Assembly: GCF_027938815.1 (NCBI RefSeq) | Contig: NZ_CP115913.1 | Location: 2,576,001-2,640,000, forward strand | Source: Oceanirhabdus sp. W0125-5 | GTDB taxonomy: Bacteria; Bacillota; Clostridia; Clostridiales; Clostridiaceae | DNA: 64,000 bases | Direction: 5' to 3' | Shown here: positions 45,046-53,638 of the stretch, piece by piece | How positions within the stretch are numbered: position 1 is the first letter of the stretch | Layout of the letters: each line of letters begins with the position of its first letter | The notes under the pieces: generated by a model | What the model saw: only the letters and a program-made list of their open reading frames with translations | What the model was told of the DNA's origin: nothing | Databases searched by the model: none | Translations under genes and position numbers: made by a program

Positions 45046-45771
45046 ATGGAGAATTATAGCAAAATATTAGGGTTTAATATTTATAATAACAGTATTAGTG
45101 CATTAATTAATGATGAAATTCAATGGAATGATAAAAAGGTAATTGTTTCAGGCAATCCAGAAGTACTTTATTCAGGATTAAATGACAAGAGTTTATACCA
45201 TTATTTTAAAAGTAAGAACTCTATTATTGTACCAGATGGGATAGGTACAGTTATATTATGCAGACTTAAAAAAAAGGTATTAAAAGAAAAAATTGCAGGT
45301 ATAGAAGTTTTAACATCCTTACTAAAGATATGTTCTGAGAAAAATAAAAAAGTATATATTTTAGGAGCCAATAAAGATATTCTAAATGAAGCTGTTAAAA
45401 ATATAGCATGTAAATTCTCAGGCATTAATATATGTGGGTACCATGATGGATACTTTCAGGATACTGATAAAATTATTAATAAAATTAATGGGTGTTCACC
45501 AGATCTTTTAGTAGTTGCGCTTGGGTGTCCTAAACAAGAAAAGTTTATATATGAAAACTTTGATAAATTAAATTTCAATATTGCAATGGGAGTAGGAGGC
45601 AGTATTGATATTTTAGGTGGAAAAATTAAAAGAGCACCAAAGTGGATGATTAATATTGGGTTAGAGTGGGTATATAGAGTAATAAAGGAACCTTTTAGAA
45701 TTAAACGATTATTTGTTATTCCTAAGTTTATTTTAAGAGGATTAAAGGAAAAAGAAAATGGGCGCAAATAA
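45046..45771 (+). CDS. WecG/TagA/CpsF family glycosyltransferase
   Basis: The 241-residue enzyme has the family blocks SGNPEVLYSGLND, IVPDGIGTVILCR (Asp64 at the predicted catalytic-base position of TagA), VYILGANKDIL, GYHDGYFQD, VVALGCPKQEKFI and MGVGGSIDILGGKIKRAPKW. Characterised relatives move ManNAc (TagA) or ManNAc-uronic acid (WecG) onto the first lipid-linked sugar. The neighbouring epimerase pathway makes a mannuronic acid derivative, so transfer of that sugar as the second residue is a good hypothesis. It follows the priming enzyme directly and overlaps the flippase by 14 bases. Confidence 0.9.
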   Translation: MENYSKILGFNIYNNSISALINDEIQWNDKKVIVSGNPEVLYSGLNDKSLYHYFKSKNSIIVPDGIGTVILCRLKKKVLKEKIAGIEVLTSLLKICSEKNKKVYILGANKDILNEAVKNIACKFSGINICGYHDGYFQDTDKIINKINGCSPDLLVVALGCPKQEKFIYENFDKLNFNIAMGVGGSIDILGGKIKRAPKWMINIGLEWVYRVIKEPFRIKRLFVIPKFILRGLKEKENGRK

Positions 45772-47146
45772 TAGTCTTAAAAAGAATCTCATATATATGT
45801 TTATTTGCAGCATTGGGGTTCAAATAGTGAGCTTTGTGATAGTATCATATATAAGCAAAGTATTATCTGTTGAGTTATTTGGTTTGGTGAATTATAGCCA
45901 AGCCATTATATTATATTTTAATCTTTTAACACTTTTTGGATTCCAAACCTTAGGAGTTAAAGAAGTTACAAAGAGTGAAGAAAAAGATGAGATAGTATAT
46001 TCTGTAATATCCATTAGATTGATCATTGCCTTATTATCAATTTGTGCAGTTGCAAGTATATCTGTATTTATCACAAAAGGAAATAGTTTTAGAACAATAC
46101 TGTTATTATATTCATTAACACTAATACCATTAAGTTTTAATCTTGATTGGTTCTTTGCTGGTATTTATGAGATGAAACATAATGGAGTATTCAATATAAT
46201 AAAAGTTACCATACCCTTGGTGATTATTTTATGCATACTCAAAGATGATAGTGGGGTATATATTATTCCAGTAGCTTTTATAATTGGATTAATTGCTGCT
46301 GGTACATATCATATTTTTCAATTTAAGAAAAAAGGTTTTTCATTTGGTAATAAAAATAGGAATAAACGTAAGGTACTATTTACCATAGCACTTCCATTTG
46401 TAATGAGCAGTATATTATCTACAATAAATGGAAATGTTGACACCTTAATGGTTGGAGCCTTTTTAAGTGAATATGAATTAGGCTTATATTCTGGTGCATA
46501 CAAATTGATTTTCTTGCTTATAAGTATGATTGCAGTTTTATTCAATGTTATATATCCTAATCTTACAAAGCTAAAAGGACAGGAACTAAATAGTTTTTTT
46601 GGTATGCTAACTAGAGTTGTGGTGATGTTTGCAATACCAACTGCAATTGGAGGGTTTATTTTTTCTGAAGAAATTCTCATTTTAATATTTGATAAGAAGT
46701 TTAGTGAAGGTAGCATAACACTTAAAATACTTATGATATATTTTATGGTATTATTTTTAAGAGAGTTATGTGCGTACAGCTTAAATGCTTGGGGAAAAGA
46801 AAAGATTTATTTAAAAGTAATTGGAATATCTGCATTATCAAATATTATTATAAATTATTTTTTAATAAAAAAAATAGGAATAGAGGGAGCTGCATTATCA
46901 ACTTTAATATGTGAGATAGGTACATTTATTTTAATGGCGTTTAATATCAGAGAGAAAGTTGAGTTATCATATTTAAAAGAAGCTATAAAAATTTTACCTA
47001 ATATATGTTTTGTAACTGTTTTCATGATTGTTTTTAAATTGGTCAATATTAATATAGTAATAATTATCCCAATTATAATTTTGATGTACTTTGGGATATT
47101 GTATAAAACAGGATATCTGAATACATTAGGTAAATTCTTAAAATAG
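45758..47146 (+). CDS. Polysaccharide flippase (Wzx/MVF family), second copy
   Basis: A 462-residue polytopic protein with the MOP-superfamily layout. N-terminal NSLKKNLIYMFICSIG leads to SYISKVLSVELFGLVNYSQA, and the middle contains NGNVDTLMVGAFLSEYELGLYSGAYKL, a hallmark of RfbX-type flippases. It is grouped with the priming enzyme and the WecG-family transferase, so this cluster may represent one complete assembly unit. The start overlaps the previous gene; GAAAAAGAAA gives only a weak ribosome binding site. Confidence 0.86.
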   Translation: MGANNSLKKNLIYMFICSIGVQIVSFVIVSYISKVLSVELFGLVNYSQAIILYFNLLTLFGFQTLGVKEVTKSEEKDEIVYSVISIRLIIALLSICAVASISVFITKGNSFRTILLLYSLTLIPLSFNLDWFFAGIYEMKHNGVFNIIKVTIPLVIILCILKDDSGVYIIPVAFIIGLIAAGTYHIFQFKKKGFSFGNKNRNKRKVLFTIALPFVMSSILSTINGNVDTLMVGAFLSEYELGLYSGAYKLIFLLISMIAVLFNVIYPNLTKLKGQELNSFFGMLTRVVVMFAIPTAIGGFIFSEEILILIFDKKFSEGSITLKILMIYFMVLFLRELCAYSLNAWGKEKIYLKVIGISALSNIIINYFLIKKIGIEGAALSTLICEIGTFILMAFNIREKVELSYLKEAIKILPNICFVTVFMIVFKLVNINIVIIIPIIILMYFGILYKTGYLNTLGKFLK

Positions 47147-47160
47147 ATTGGAGCAAGAAT

Positions 47161-48279
47161 ATGGTTAATTATTGTGTTTTATATCCCAATACAAGCAATG
47201 TAAATCTTGTAAAAGATATGGGGATGATTCCATATAAACTACACGATTCATATGGGTATAATTCTTGGATTGCATGTTATAACCAAGATAAATATTCTTA
47301 TTTAAATGATGAAGTTAAAGGTCTTAAGATAGAGTTTTTAAAAAAGACATTTAACAACTATATATTAGATGGATGTTTATATTTAATTAAAAACAGCAAA
47401 AAAATTGATATACTTCAAATATTCCATATGACATCATACTCAGTGGCATACTCAATAGTATATAAGTTCTTCAACAGGAAAGGGAAAATATATTTAAAAC
47501 TTGATTGTAGTGAAAAGTTGATAGAGCGATTAGACAGTATGAATTACATAGAAAGAAAAATTATTAAAGCATATCTAAAAAGAGTAGACATAATAAGTGC
47601 TGAGCAGGAGAGGCTTATAGAACCATTAAACAAAAGATTTGGGGAATTTGGTAATAAACTTATTCATATTACAAATGGGGTAGATTTGAATTGGATAAAG
47701 AACATCAATAATAATGAGAAAATTGAAAAAGAAAACTGCTTTCTTCATGTTGCAAGATTAGGTGCTGAAGAGAAAAAAACAGAAAATATTTTAAAAGCAT
47801 TTAAAATATTTTCAAAGAATAATACCTCTTGGAAGTTATTATTAGTGGGAGCAATGGAAGATAATTTTAAAAAATTCTATAATAAATTTTTAGAAGAAAA
47901 TGAAGAACTTAGAGATAGAATACTTTATAAAGGAGAAATCATAAAAAGAGAAGAACTTTATAACATTTATAAAAAATCAAAAGCATTTATCTTAAATTCA
48001 AAATTTGAAAGCTTTGGATTTGTTCTAATTGAAGCAGCCTTGTTTAATAATATGATTATTTCAACAGATGTTGGAGTGGCAGAAGAACTAAGAGTTCATG
48101 GGAATGTAGAAATTATTAAGTACCATGATATAGATAGTATTAAGAATGCTATGGTAAAAGTATCTAATGATAAAGATGTGGAAAAAAAAGGACTTGAAAA
48201 TAAGCAACTTATTGAGAAAAAATATAGTTATGATGTAATTATTAAAAAATTAAAGTTTTTCTTTGATAAAATCAGCTAA
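47161..48279 (+). CDS. Glycosyltransferase family 4, last gene of the polysaccharide locus
   Basis: A 372-residue GT-B glycosyltransferase. Features include KKIDILQIFHMTSYSVAYSI in the acceptor domain and ITNGVDLNWIK, FLHVARLGAEEKKTENILKA, VGAMEDNF, ILNSKFESFGFVLIEAALF and STDVGVAEELR in the donor domain. The central glycine-rich loop is less canonical than in the other GT4 proteins of the locus. The ATG follows TTGGAGC. After it there is a 130-base gap before an unrelated nitroreductase gene. Confidence 0.84.
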   Translation: MVNYCVLYPNTSNVNLVKDMGMIPYKLHDSYGYNSWIACYNQDKYSYLNDEVKGLKIEFLKKTFNNYILDGCLYLIKNSKKIDILQIFHMTSYSVAYSIVYKFFNRKGKIYLKLDCSEKLIERLDSMNYIERKIIKAYLKRVDIISAEQERLIEPLNKRFGEFGNKLIHITNGVDLNWIKNINNNEKIEKENCFLHVARLGAEEKKTENILKAFKIFSKNNTSWKLLLVGAMEDNFKKFYNKFLEENEELRDRILYKGEIIKREELYNIYKKSKAFILNSKFESFGFVLIEAALFNNMIISTDVGVAEELRVHGNVEIIKYHDIDSIKNAMVKVSNDKDVEKKGLENKQLIEKKYSYDVIIKKLKFFFDKIS

Positions 48280-48410
48280 TTTCACTCCCTTAAAAGTTTC
48301 AAAACATTAATATAAGGAAGATTAAATTTAATATTTCATTAGGTAAATATCAATTTACTTAAGAATAAAAAAAAAATTCATGCAAACAATAAACTCGAAG
48401 GAGTGATAGC

Positions 48411-48971
48411 ATGGATTTTTATAATGTAATTGATAAACGAGTAAGTTACAAGAAGTATAAAAATGACAGAATAGATAGAGACAGTTTACATAGAATGATT
48501 AATAGCGCTATGAATTCACCATCTTATAAAAATAATACTTCATATAAAATCATTATAGTTGAAGATAAGAGTATTAAGAATTCTTTAAGTAACTGTATTA
48601 GAAACAGTACTTCTGAAATAAGTGAAGCTATAAATGACGCCCCTGTAACATGTGTAGTTATAGGTAAGCCTGAAAATTCTGGAGCAATGAATGGTAAAGA
48701 TTTTTATATTATGGATGGAGCTATCGCTATGGAACATTTTGTCCTTAGTGCCGCAGCAGAAGGATATGGTACTTGTTGGGTAACAGCCTTTGATGAAAAT
48801 GAAATTAAAAGAATGTTAAATATTCCATCAGATTACAAGGTTATTGCTTTAACACCAGTTGGAAAACCAGATGAGACTAGAGAACCTCATGAGAAAAAAG
48901 ATGTAAGAGAATATGTTTTTATGAATGAGTTTAATGAACCATTCACTTTAAATGATAGCAAACTTTATTAA
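48411..48971 (+). CDS. Nitroreductase family flavoprotein
   Basis: A 186-residue FMN-binding oxidoreductase of the short nitroreductase type. N-terminal KRVSYKKYKNDRID is the form of the family R-R-S-x-R-x-F motif, NSPSYKNNTSYKIIIV binds the flavin, and AAAEGYGTCWVTAFDENEIKRML is the conserved C-terminal block ending in VGKPDE. It would reduce quinones or nitro compounds with NAD(P)H; the natural substrate is unknown. GAAGGAG precedes the ATG. A terminator follows, so it is monocistronic. Confidence 0.85.
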   Translation: MDFYNVIDKRVSYKKYKNDRIDRDSLHRMINSAMNSPSYKNNTSYKIIIVEDKSIKNSLSNCIRNSTSEISEAINDAPVTCVVIGKPENSGAMNGKDFYIMDGAIAMEHFVLSAAAEGYGTCWVTAFDENEIKRMLNIPSDYKVIALTPVGKPDETREPHEKKDVREYVFMNEFNEPFTLNDSKLY

Positions 48972-48991
48972 TGAATAATGGATAATGAAGT

Positions 48992-49022
48992 AGGGTTCTG
49001 ACCTAAGTCAGAACCTATTTTT
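48992..49022 (+). terminator. Rho-independent terminator after the nitroreductase gene
   Basis: AGGGTTCTGAC and GTCAGAACCT form a strong stem around CTAA, followed by ATTTTTA. Confidence 0.8.
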
Positions 49023-49054
49023 ATGATGTTGTGATAAAGTGATAACAGAGTTTA

Positions 49055-49075
49055 TATATTCAGAAAATTCTGAAT
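49055..49075 (+). promoter_or_regulatory. CodY-like site and palindrome upstream of the hut operon
   Basis: Bases 49055-49069 match the CodY consensus AATTTTCWGAAAATT at 13 of 15 positions. The same region (49058-49075) is an inverted repeat, ATTCAGAA-AA-TTCTGAAT. It lies 20-40 bases before the candidate -35 of hutH. In Bacillus subtilis the hut operon is repressed by CodY when branched-chain amino acids are plentiful, so the placement is sensible. Binding is inferred. Confidence 0.45.
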
Positions 49076-49094
49076 AATTATATTTTAAGGAATT

Positions 49095-49122
49095 TTGATG
49101 TACAATAAAGAAAATTTATAAT
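49095..49122 (+). promoter_or_regulatory. Candidate sigma-A promoter of the hut operon
   Basis: TTGATG at 49095-49100 and TATAAT at 49117-49122 are separated by 16 bases, 38 bases before hutH. The -10 is perfect; the surrounding AT-rich sequence offers alternatives. Confidence 0.45.
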
Positions 49123-49159
49123 TTTTATAATTTTAAGAAAATTAAAGGGGGTAAATTTT

Positions 49160-50683
49160 ATGGGGAAAATTATAATAGATGGTAAAAGTTTGACAATAGA
49201 AAAAGTTGTTAAAATAGCTCGATGTAATGAAGAGGTTGTTATCAGTGAAGAAGCATATGAGAGAGTAATAGAATCAAGAAAAATTGTTGACGACATTGTT
49301 GAGAATGATAGAGTGAAATATGGAATAACTACAGGATTCGGAAAATTCTCAGACGTTACTATAACACAAGAAGATTGCAAAACATTACAAAGAAATTTAA
49401 TAATATCACATGCTTGTGGGTTTGGTGAGCCGTTTTCAATTGATGAAACAAGAGGAATTATGCTTCTTAGAATAAATAATCTTGTTAAAGGTTATTCCGG
49501 TATTAGAGTAGAGACATTAAATACCCTTCTAGAAATGTTGAATAAAGGAGTAACACCTATAATACCACAAAAAGGATCTTTGGGAGCTTCAGGAGATTTA
49601 GCACCATTAGCTCACATGGTATTGCCTATGATAGGTGAAGGTGAAGCTATATTCAATGGAGAAAGAATGACTGGACAGAAAGCTATGGAGTTAGCAGGGA
49701 TAAGTACAATTGAGTTAACCGCTAAAGAAGGATTAGCATTGATAAATGGAACACAAGTTATGACATCAGTTGGCGTACTTGCGTTATATGATTCAAAAAT
49801 ATTATTAGAGACTGCTGATATAACATCAGCATTGACATTAGAAGCTTTAAGAGGAATAAGAGATGCCTTTAACCCAGCAATACATGAAATAAGACCTCAT
49901 CAGGGACAAATAAATACTGCAGAGAATATTCTAAAGCTTGTAGAGGGAAGTACTTTAATAACTTCACAGGGAGAGCTGAGAGTTCAGGATGCATATACTC
50001 TAAGATGTATACCGCAAGTACATGGAGCATCAAAAGATGCCTATAGATATGTTAGAGAAAAAGTTGAAATTGAGATTAATTCTGTTACTGATAATCCAAT
50101 AATAACTAGAGATGGAGAGGTATATTCTGGTGGTAACTTCCATGGGCAACCAATGGCAATAATATTTGATTTTCTTGGAATAGCTATGTCTGAGATTGGT
50201 AATATTTCAGAAAGAAGATTAGAGAGATTAATAAACTATCAATTAAATGACCTGCCAGCATTCTTAGTTAAAAAGGGTGGTTTGAACTCAGGTTATATGA
50301 TTACTCAATATGCTGCAGCTGCATTAGTATCTGAGAATAAGGTGCTAGCTCATCCGGCTTCAGTTGACTCAATACCGTCTTCTGCTAATCAAGAAGACCA
50401 TGTAAGTATGGGAACAATTGCTGCGAGAAAAGCAAGAGACATAATAAATAATACATATAGAGTACTAGCAACAGAGATAATGGCGGCATGTCAAGCAATA
50501 GATTTTAGAGAAGGATTTAAACTTGGGAAAGCAACTCAAGCTGCTTACAATGAGGTTAGAAAAGAAGTTAAATTTATTGAAGAGGATATTGTAATGTACA
50601 AAGATCTTGACTTATGTACAGAGTTATTGAGAAGTGAAAAGATCAATAATGCTGTTAATGAAATAATTAAAATCAATATTTAG
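49160..50683 (+). CDS. hutH: Histidine ammonia-lyase
   Basis: Removes ammonia from L-histidine to give urocanate, first step of histidine breakdown. The 507-residue protein has YGITTGFGKF near residue 55 and the A143-S144-G145 triad in GSLGASGDLAPLAHM that cyclises to the methylidene-imidazolone cofactor. VTDNPII and GGNFHGQPMA follow near 315-330, and SSANQEDHVSMG lies near 410. Length equals the bacterial norm. The ATG follows AAAGGGGG. It is the first gene of the hut operon, with a CodY-like site and a promoter upstream. Confidence 0.96.
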   Translation: MGKIIIDGKSLTIEKVVKIARCNEEVVISEEAYERVIESRKIVDDIVENDRVKYGITTGFGKFSDVTITQEDCKTLQRNLIISHACGFGEPFSIDETRGIMLLRINNLVKGYSGIRVETLNTLLEMLNKGVTPIIPQKGSLGASGDLAPLAHMVLPMIGEGEAIFNGERMTGQKAMELAGISTIELTAKEGLALINGTQVMTSVGVLALYDSKILLETADITSALTLEALRGIRDAFNPAIHEIRPHQGQINTAENILKLVEGSTLITSQGELRVQDAYTLRCIPQVHGASKDAYRYVREKVEIEINSVTDNPIITRDGEVYSGGNFHGQPMAIIFDFLGIAMSEIGNISERRLERLINYQLNDLPAFLVKKGGLNSGYMITQYAAAALVSENKVLAHPASVDSIPSSANQEDHVSMGTIAARKARDIINNTYRVLATEIMAACQAIDFREGFKLGKATQAAYNEVRKEVKFIEEDIVMYKDLDLCTELLRSEKINNAVNEIIKINI

Positions 50684-50696
50684 GAGGAGAAGTATA

Positions 50697-51593
50697 ATGG
50701 CTAAGATTATGGAATGTATACCTAATTTCAGTGAAGGAAGAGACTTGGAAAAGGTTGAAAAAATAATGAACGTACTTAGAGGAAGAGAAGGGGTAAAACT
50801 TCTTGACTACTCATCAGACAGCGATCACAACAGAACAGTTGTTACAGTGATTGGAGAGCCAACAAAACTTGAGGAAGCTATAGTTGAATTTGCTGGTGCT
50901 GTTTATGAAAATATTGATATGACAAAGCATGAGGGTGGTCATCCAAGAATGGGAGCACTTGATGTTGTTCCATTTGTACCAATAAGTGATGTATCAATGG
51001 ATGAATGTAAAGAGATGGCTAATAGAGTTGGAGAAAAAATCGGAGAAATGTACAATGTACCTGTATATTTATATGAGGAGGCTGCAACAGCTGCTCATAG
51101 AAAAAATCTTGCAAAAGTAAGAAAAGGGCAATATGAAGGATTTTTTGAGAAAATTAAAGAAGAACAGTGGAAGCCTGACTTTGGTCCAATGGAAATGAAT
51201 GAAAAGTCTGGATGTACAGCAATAAGTGCTAGAGTTCCACTTGTTGCATTCAATGTTAATCTAGGGACAGATAACCTTGAAGTTGCAACAAAAATTGGTA
51301 AGGTTGTTAGACATATTGGTGGTGGATTAAGATATGTTAAGGCAATGGGTGTTATGCTTGAGGAGAGAAATATAGCTCAAGTATCAATGAATCTTGTTAA
51401 TTATGAGAAAACAGCAGTATATAGAGCTTTTGAAATGATTAAAATGGAAGCAAAGAGATATGGAGTGCCAGTTGTAGGTAGTGAGGTTATAGGGTTGGTT
51501 CCAATGGCTGCGTTAATTGGTTGCGCTGAATACTATCTTCAAATTGAGAACTTCTCAATGGATCAAATTCTTGAAAAGAGAATTATGGAATAA
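50697..51593 (+). CDS. ftcD: Glutamate formimidoyltransferase (FtcD)
   Basis: Transfers the formimino group from formiminoglutamate to tetrahydrofolate. The 298-residue protein corresponds to the transferase half of the mammalian bifunctional enzyme, with MECIPNFSEGRD at the start and GGHPRMGALDVVPFVP containing His82, the catalytic position of the porcine enzyme. FNVNLGTDNLEVA and VGSEVIGLVPMAALIG follow. The cyclodeaminase partner is the separate, damaged gene at 52976. Thirteen bases after hutH, with TAGGAGGAG before the ATG. Confidence 0.94.
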   Translation: MAKIMECIPNFSEGRDLEKVEKIMNVLRGREGVKLLDYSSDSDHNRTVVTVIGEPTKLEEAIVEFAGAVYENIDMTKHEGGHPRMGALDVVPFVPISDVSMDECKEMANRVGEKIGEMYNVPVYLYEEAATAAHRKNLAKVRKGQYEGFFEKIKEEQWKPDFGPMEMNEKSGCTAISARVPLVAFNVNLGTDNLEVATKIGKVVRHIGGGLRYVKAMGVMLEERNIAQVSMNLVNYEKTAVYRAFEMIKMEAKRYGVPVVGSEVIGLVPMAALIGCAEYYLQIENFSMDQILEKRIME

Positions 51594-51621
51594 GAAATAT
51601 GCCTATTAAGGAGGATGTTAA

Positions 51622-52860
51622 ATGTCTATTATTATTAAAAATATAGATTGCCTTGTGACTTGTAAAGGTGAAAGACCTAAAAAAGGCATAGATATGATGG
51701 ATGCAGGAATAATTGAAAATGGATTTATTGTAATTGAAGATGATAAAATATTAAAAATTGGTAGTGGTGATGGGTATAAGGAATATATTAATAATCACAC
51801 TGAGATTATAGATGGAAGAGGCAAAACGGTTACCCCTGGATTGATAGACTGTCATACTCATGTAGTTTATGGTGGCTCAAGAGAAAGAGAACTACCATTG
51901 AAACTAAAAAAAGTTGGGTATATTGAGATATTAAAAAGCGGTGGTGGTATATTAAGTTCTGTTAGACAGACAAGAGAAGCTACAACAGCTGAACTAGTAG
52001 AGCAAGCAGGGAAGAGACTAGACACCATGTTAGCTCATGGAACAACTACAATAGAAAGTAAATCTGGGTATGGATTAGACTTTGAAAGTGAGATGAAATG
52101 CTTAGAGGTCAATAAGATATTAAATGAGAAACATCATATTGATATTGTTTCTACATTCCTGGGAGCACATGCAATACCTATGGAGTATAAAGAGGACAGG
52201 GAAAAGTATATAGATATTGTTTTGAATGATATGTTACCTCATGTTGTAGAGAATAATCTTGCAGAGTATATAGATGTATTCTGTGAAAAAGGTGTTTATA
52301 CAGTTGAAGAATCCAGAAGAATCTTAAAAGCTGGTCAGGAAAAGGGATTAAAGGCTAAGATTCATGCAGATGAAGTTGTATCAATAGGAGGTGCAGAACT
52401 TGCTGGGGAAGTTAAAGCAGTATCTGCTGAACACCTTGTAGCAGTTTCAGATGAAGGTATTAAATCAATGAGTGAAAATGATGTAATTGCAGTATTATTA
52501 CCTTCAACATCTTTTTATCTAATGTTAGATCACTTTGCAAATGCTAGAAAGATTATTGAGGGAAATGTTCCCGTAGCGTTATCAACAGATTGTAATCCAG
52601 GGACATCACCTACTGAGTCATTACAAACAGTTATGACATTTGCATGTTTTGGAATGGGAATGTTCCCAGAAGAAATAATAAATGCTATGACATACAATGC
52701 TGCTTGTGCTATTAACAGACAAGATGAGATAGGTAGTATTGAAATTGGTAAAAAGGCAGATATTGCTATTTTTGATAGTAAAAATTTAAATTATTTAATG
52801 TATCATTTTGGAATTAATCAAATACACAAAGTTATAAAAAATGGAAAAATTGTAATATAG
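51622..52860 (+). CDS. hutI: Imidazolonepropionase
   Basis: Hydrolyses imidazolone-5-propionate to N-formimino-L-glutamate. The 412-residue amidohydrolase has metal ligands in DCHTHVVYGGSRERE near residue 75, the block TTIESKSGYGLD near 145, KIHADEVVSIGGAELA near 250 with EHLVAVSDEG, and ALSTDCNPGTSPTESLQ near 325. The C-terminal KKADIAIFD is typical of amidohydrolases. AAGGAGG precedes the ATG. Its substrate comes from urocanase, whose gene is not in the window. Confidence 0.95.
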   Translation: MSIIIKNIDCLVTCKGERPKKGIDMMDAGIIENGFIVIEDDKILKIGSGDGYKEYINNHTEIIDGRGKTVTPGLIDCHTHVVYGGSRERELPLKLKKVGYIEILKSGGGILSSVRQTREATTAELVEQAGKRLDTMLAHGTTTIESKSGYGLDFESEMKCLEVNKILNEKHHIDIVSTFLGAHAIPMEYKEDREKYIDIVLNDMLPHVVENNLAEYIDVFCEKGVYTVEESRRILKAGQEKGLKAKIHADEVVSIGGAELAGEVKAVSAEHLVAVSDEGIKSMSENDVIAVLLPSTSFYLMLDHFANARKIIEGNVPVALSTDCNPGTSPTESLQTVMTFACFGMGMFPEEIINAMTYNAACAINRQDEIGSIEIGKKADIAIFDSKNLNYLMYHFGINQIHKVIKNGKIVI

Positions 52861-52975
52861 ATTTTAATCAAAAAAATCTTATAATTTATTATTGACAGAT
52901 ATACCTGTATCCCCCATAATGAAATCGTTAAGAGAAATTTCTGAGTATTTCCGTGAAAATTAAGGAGGAATAGCC

Positions 52976-53621
52976 ATGCTAGATAGCAAAAAAGTCAATG
53001 AGTTTATTGATGAGTTGGCATCGAATTCACCTGCGCCAGGTGGGGGGAAGTGTAGCGGCGCTTAGTGCAAGTATTGGAGCTGCTTTAACATCAATGGTTT
53101 TTAGTTTAACGGTAGGGAAGAAAGCTTATAGAAATATGAGTGAAGAGGATCAGAAGAGAGTAGACAATACTCTTGAAGAGGCTCAAGCACTTAAGGATGA
53201 ATTTTTAAACCTTATGAATAAGGATACTGAGGAATTCATGGAAGTAATGAAGGCTTACAAGCTACCTAAAGAAAGTGATGAGGAGAAGGCTTTAAGAAAA
53301 GAAAAGATTGAGGAAGCATATAAGAGAGCTATGCGTATTCCGATGATTGTTGGAGAAAAATCATTTGAAATGTATAATCTTATTGAGACAGCTTGTGAGC
53401 TTGGAAATAAGAATGCTATTTCAGACGCAGGCGTTGCTGCATTAATGATTCAGAGTGCAATCGAAGGTGCTGTATTGAATGTAAAAATTAATCTTACTGC
53501 TATTAATGATGAGCAGTTTAAGAATGAGAATATAGAAAAATGTAATCACATAGTAAACCAGGGCAAGTTGAAATGTGAAAAAATTCAATCAATAGTAAAT
53601 GAAAAAATCGGAATAAATTAA
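52976..53621 (+). pseudogene. fchA: Formiminotetrahydrofolate cyclodeaminase gene with a one-base frameshift
   Basis: The enzyme converts 5-formimino-THF to methenyl-THF and ammonia. A strong AAGGAGG precedes the ATG at 52976, which opens MLDSKKVNEFIDELASNSPAPGGG and then hits a stop at 53063-53065. The rest of the protein (SVAALSASIGAAL... to 53621) continues in the +1 frame. The switch is at a run of six G at 53042-53047, where five would restore an uninterrupted protein of about 214 residues with the family PAPGGGSVAAL motif. The body downstream is intact, so the change is recent or a sequencing error in a homopolymer. A frame starting at 52998 lacks a ribosome binding site and would miss the true N-terminus. 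Confidence 0.85.
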
Positions 53622-53638
53622 TACTCGGGGGAACAGGT

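Noticed and set aside
48972-48990. A third copy of the MITE-like repeat after the nitroreductase gene
   Set aside because: ATAATGGATAATG resembles the repeat's terminal sequence only over about a dozen bases, and no internal similarity follows; a terminator hairpin is next.
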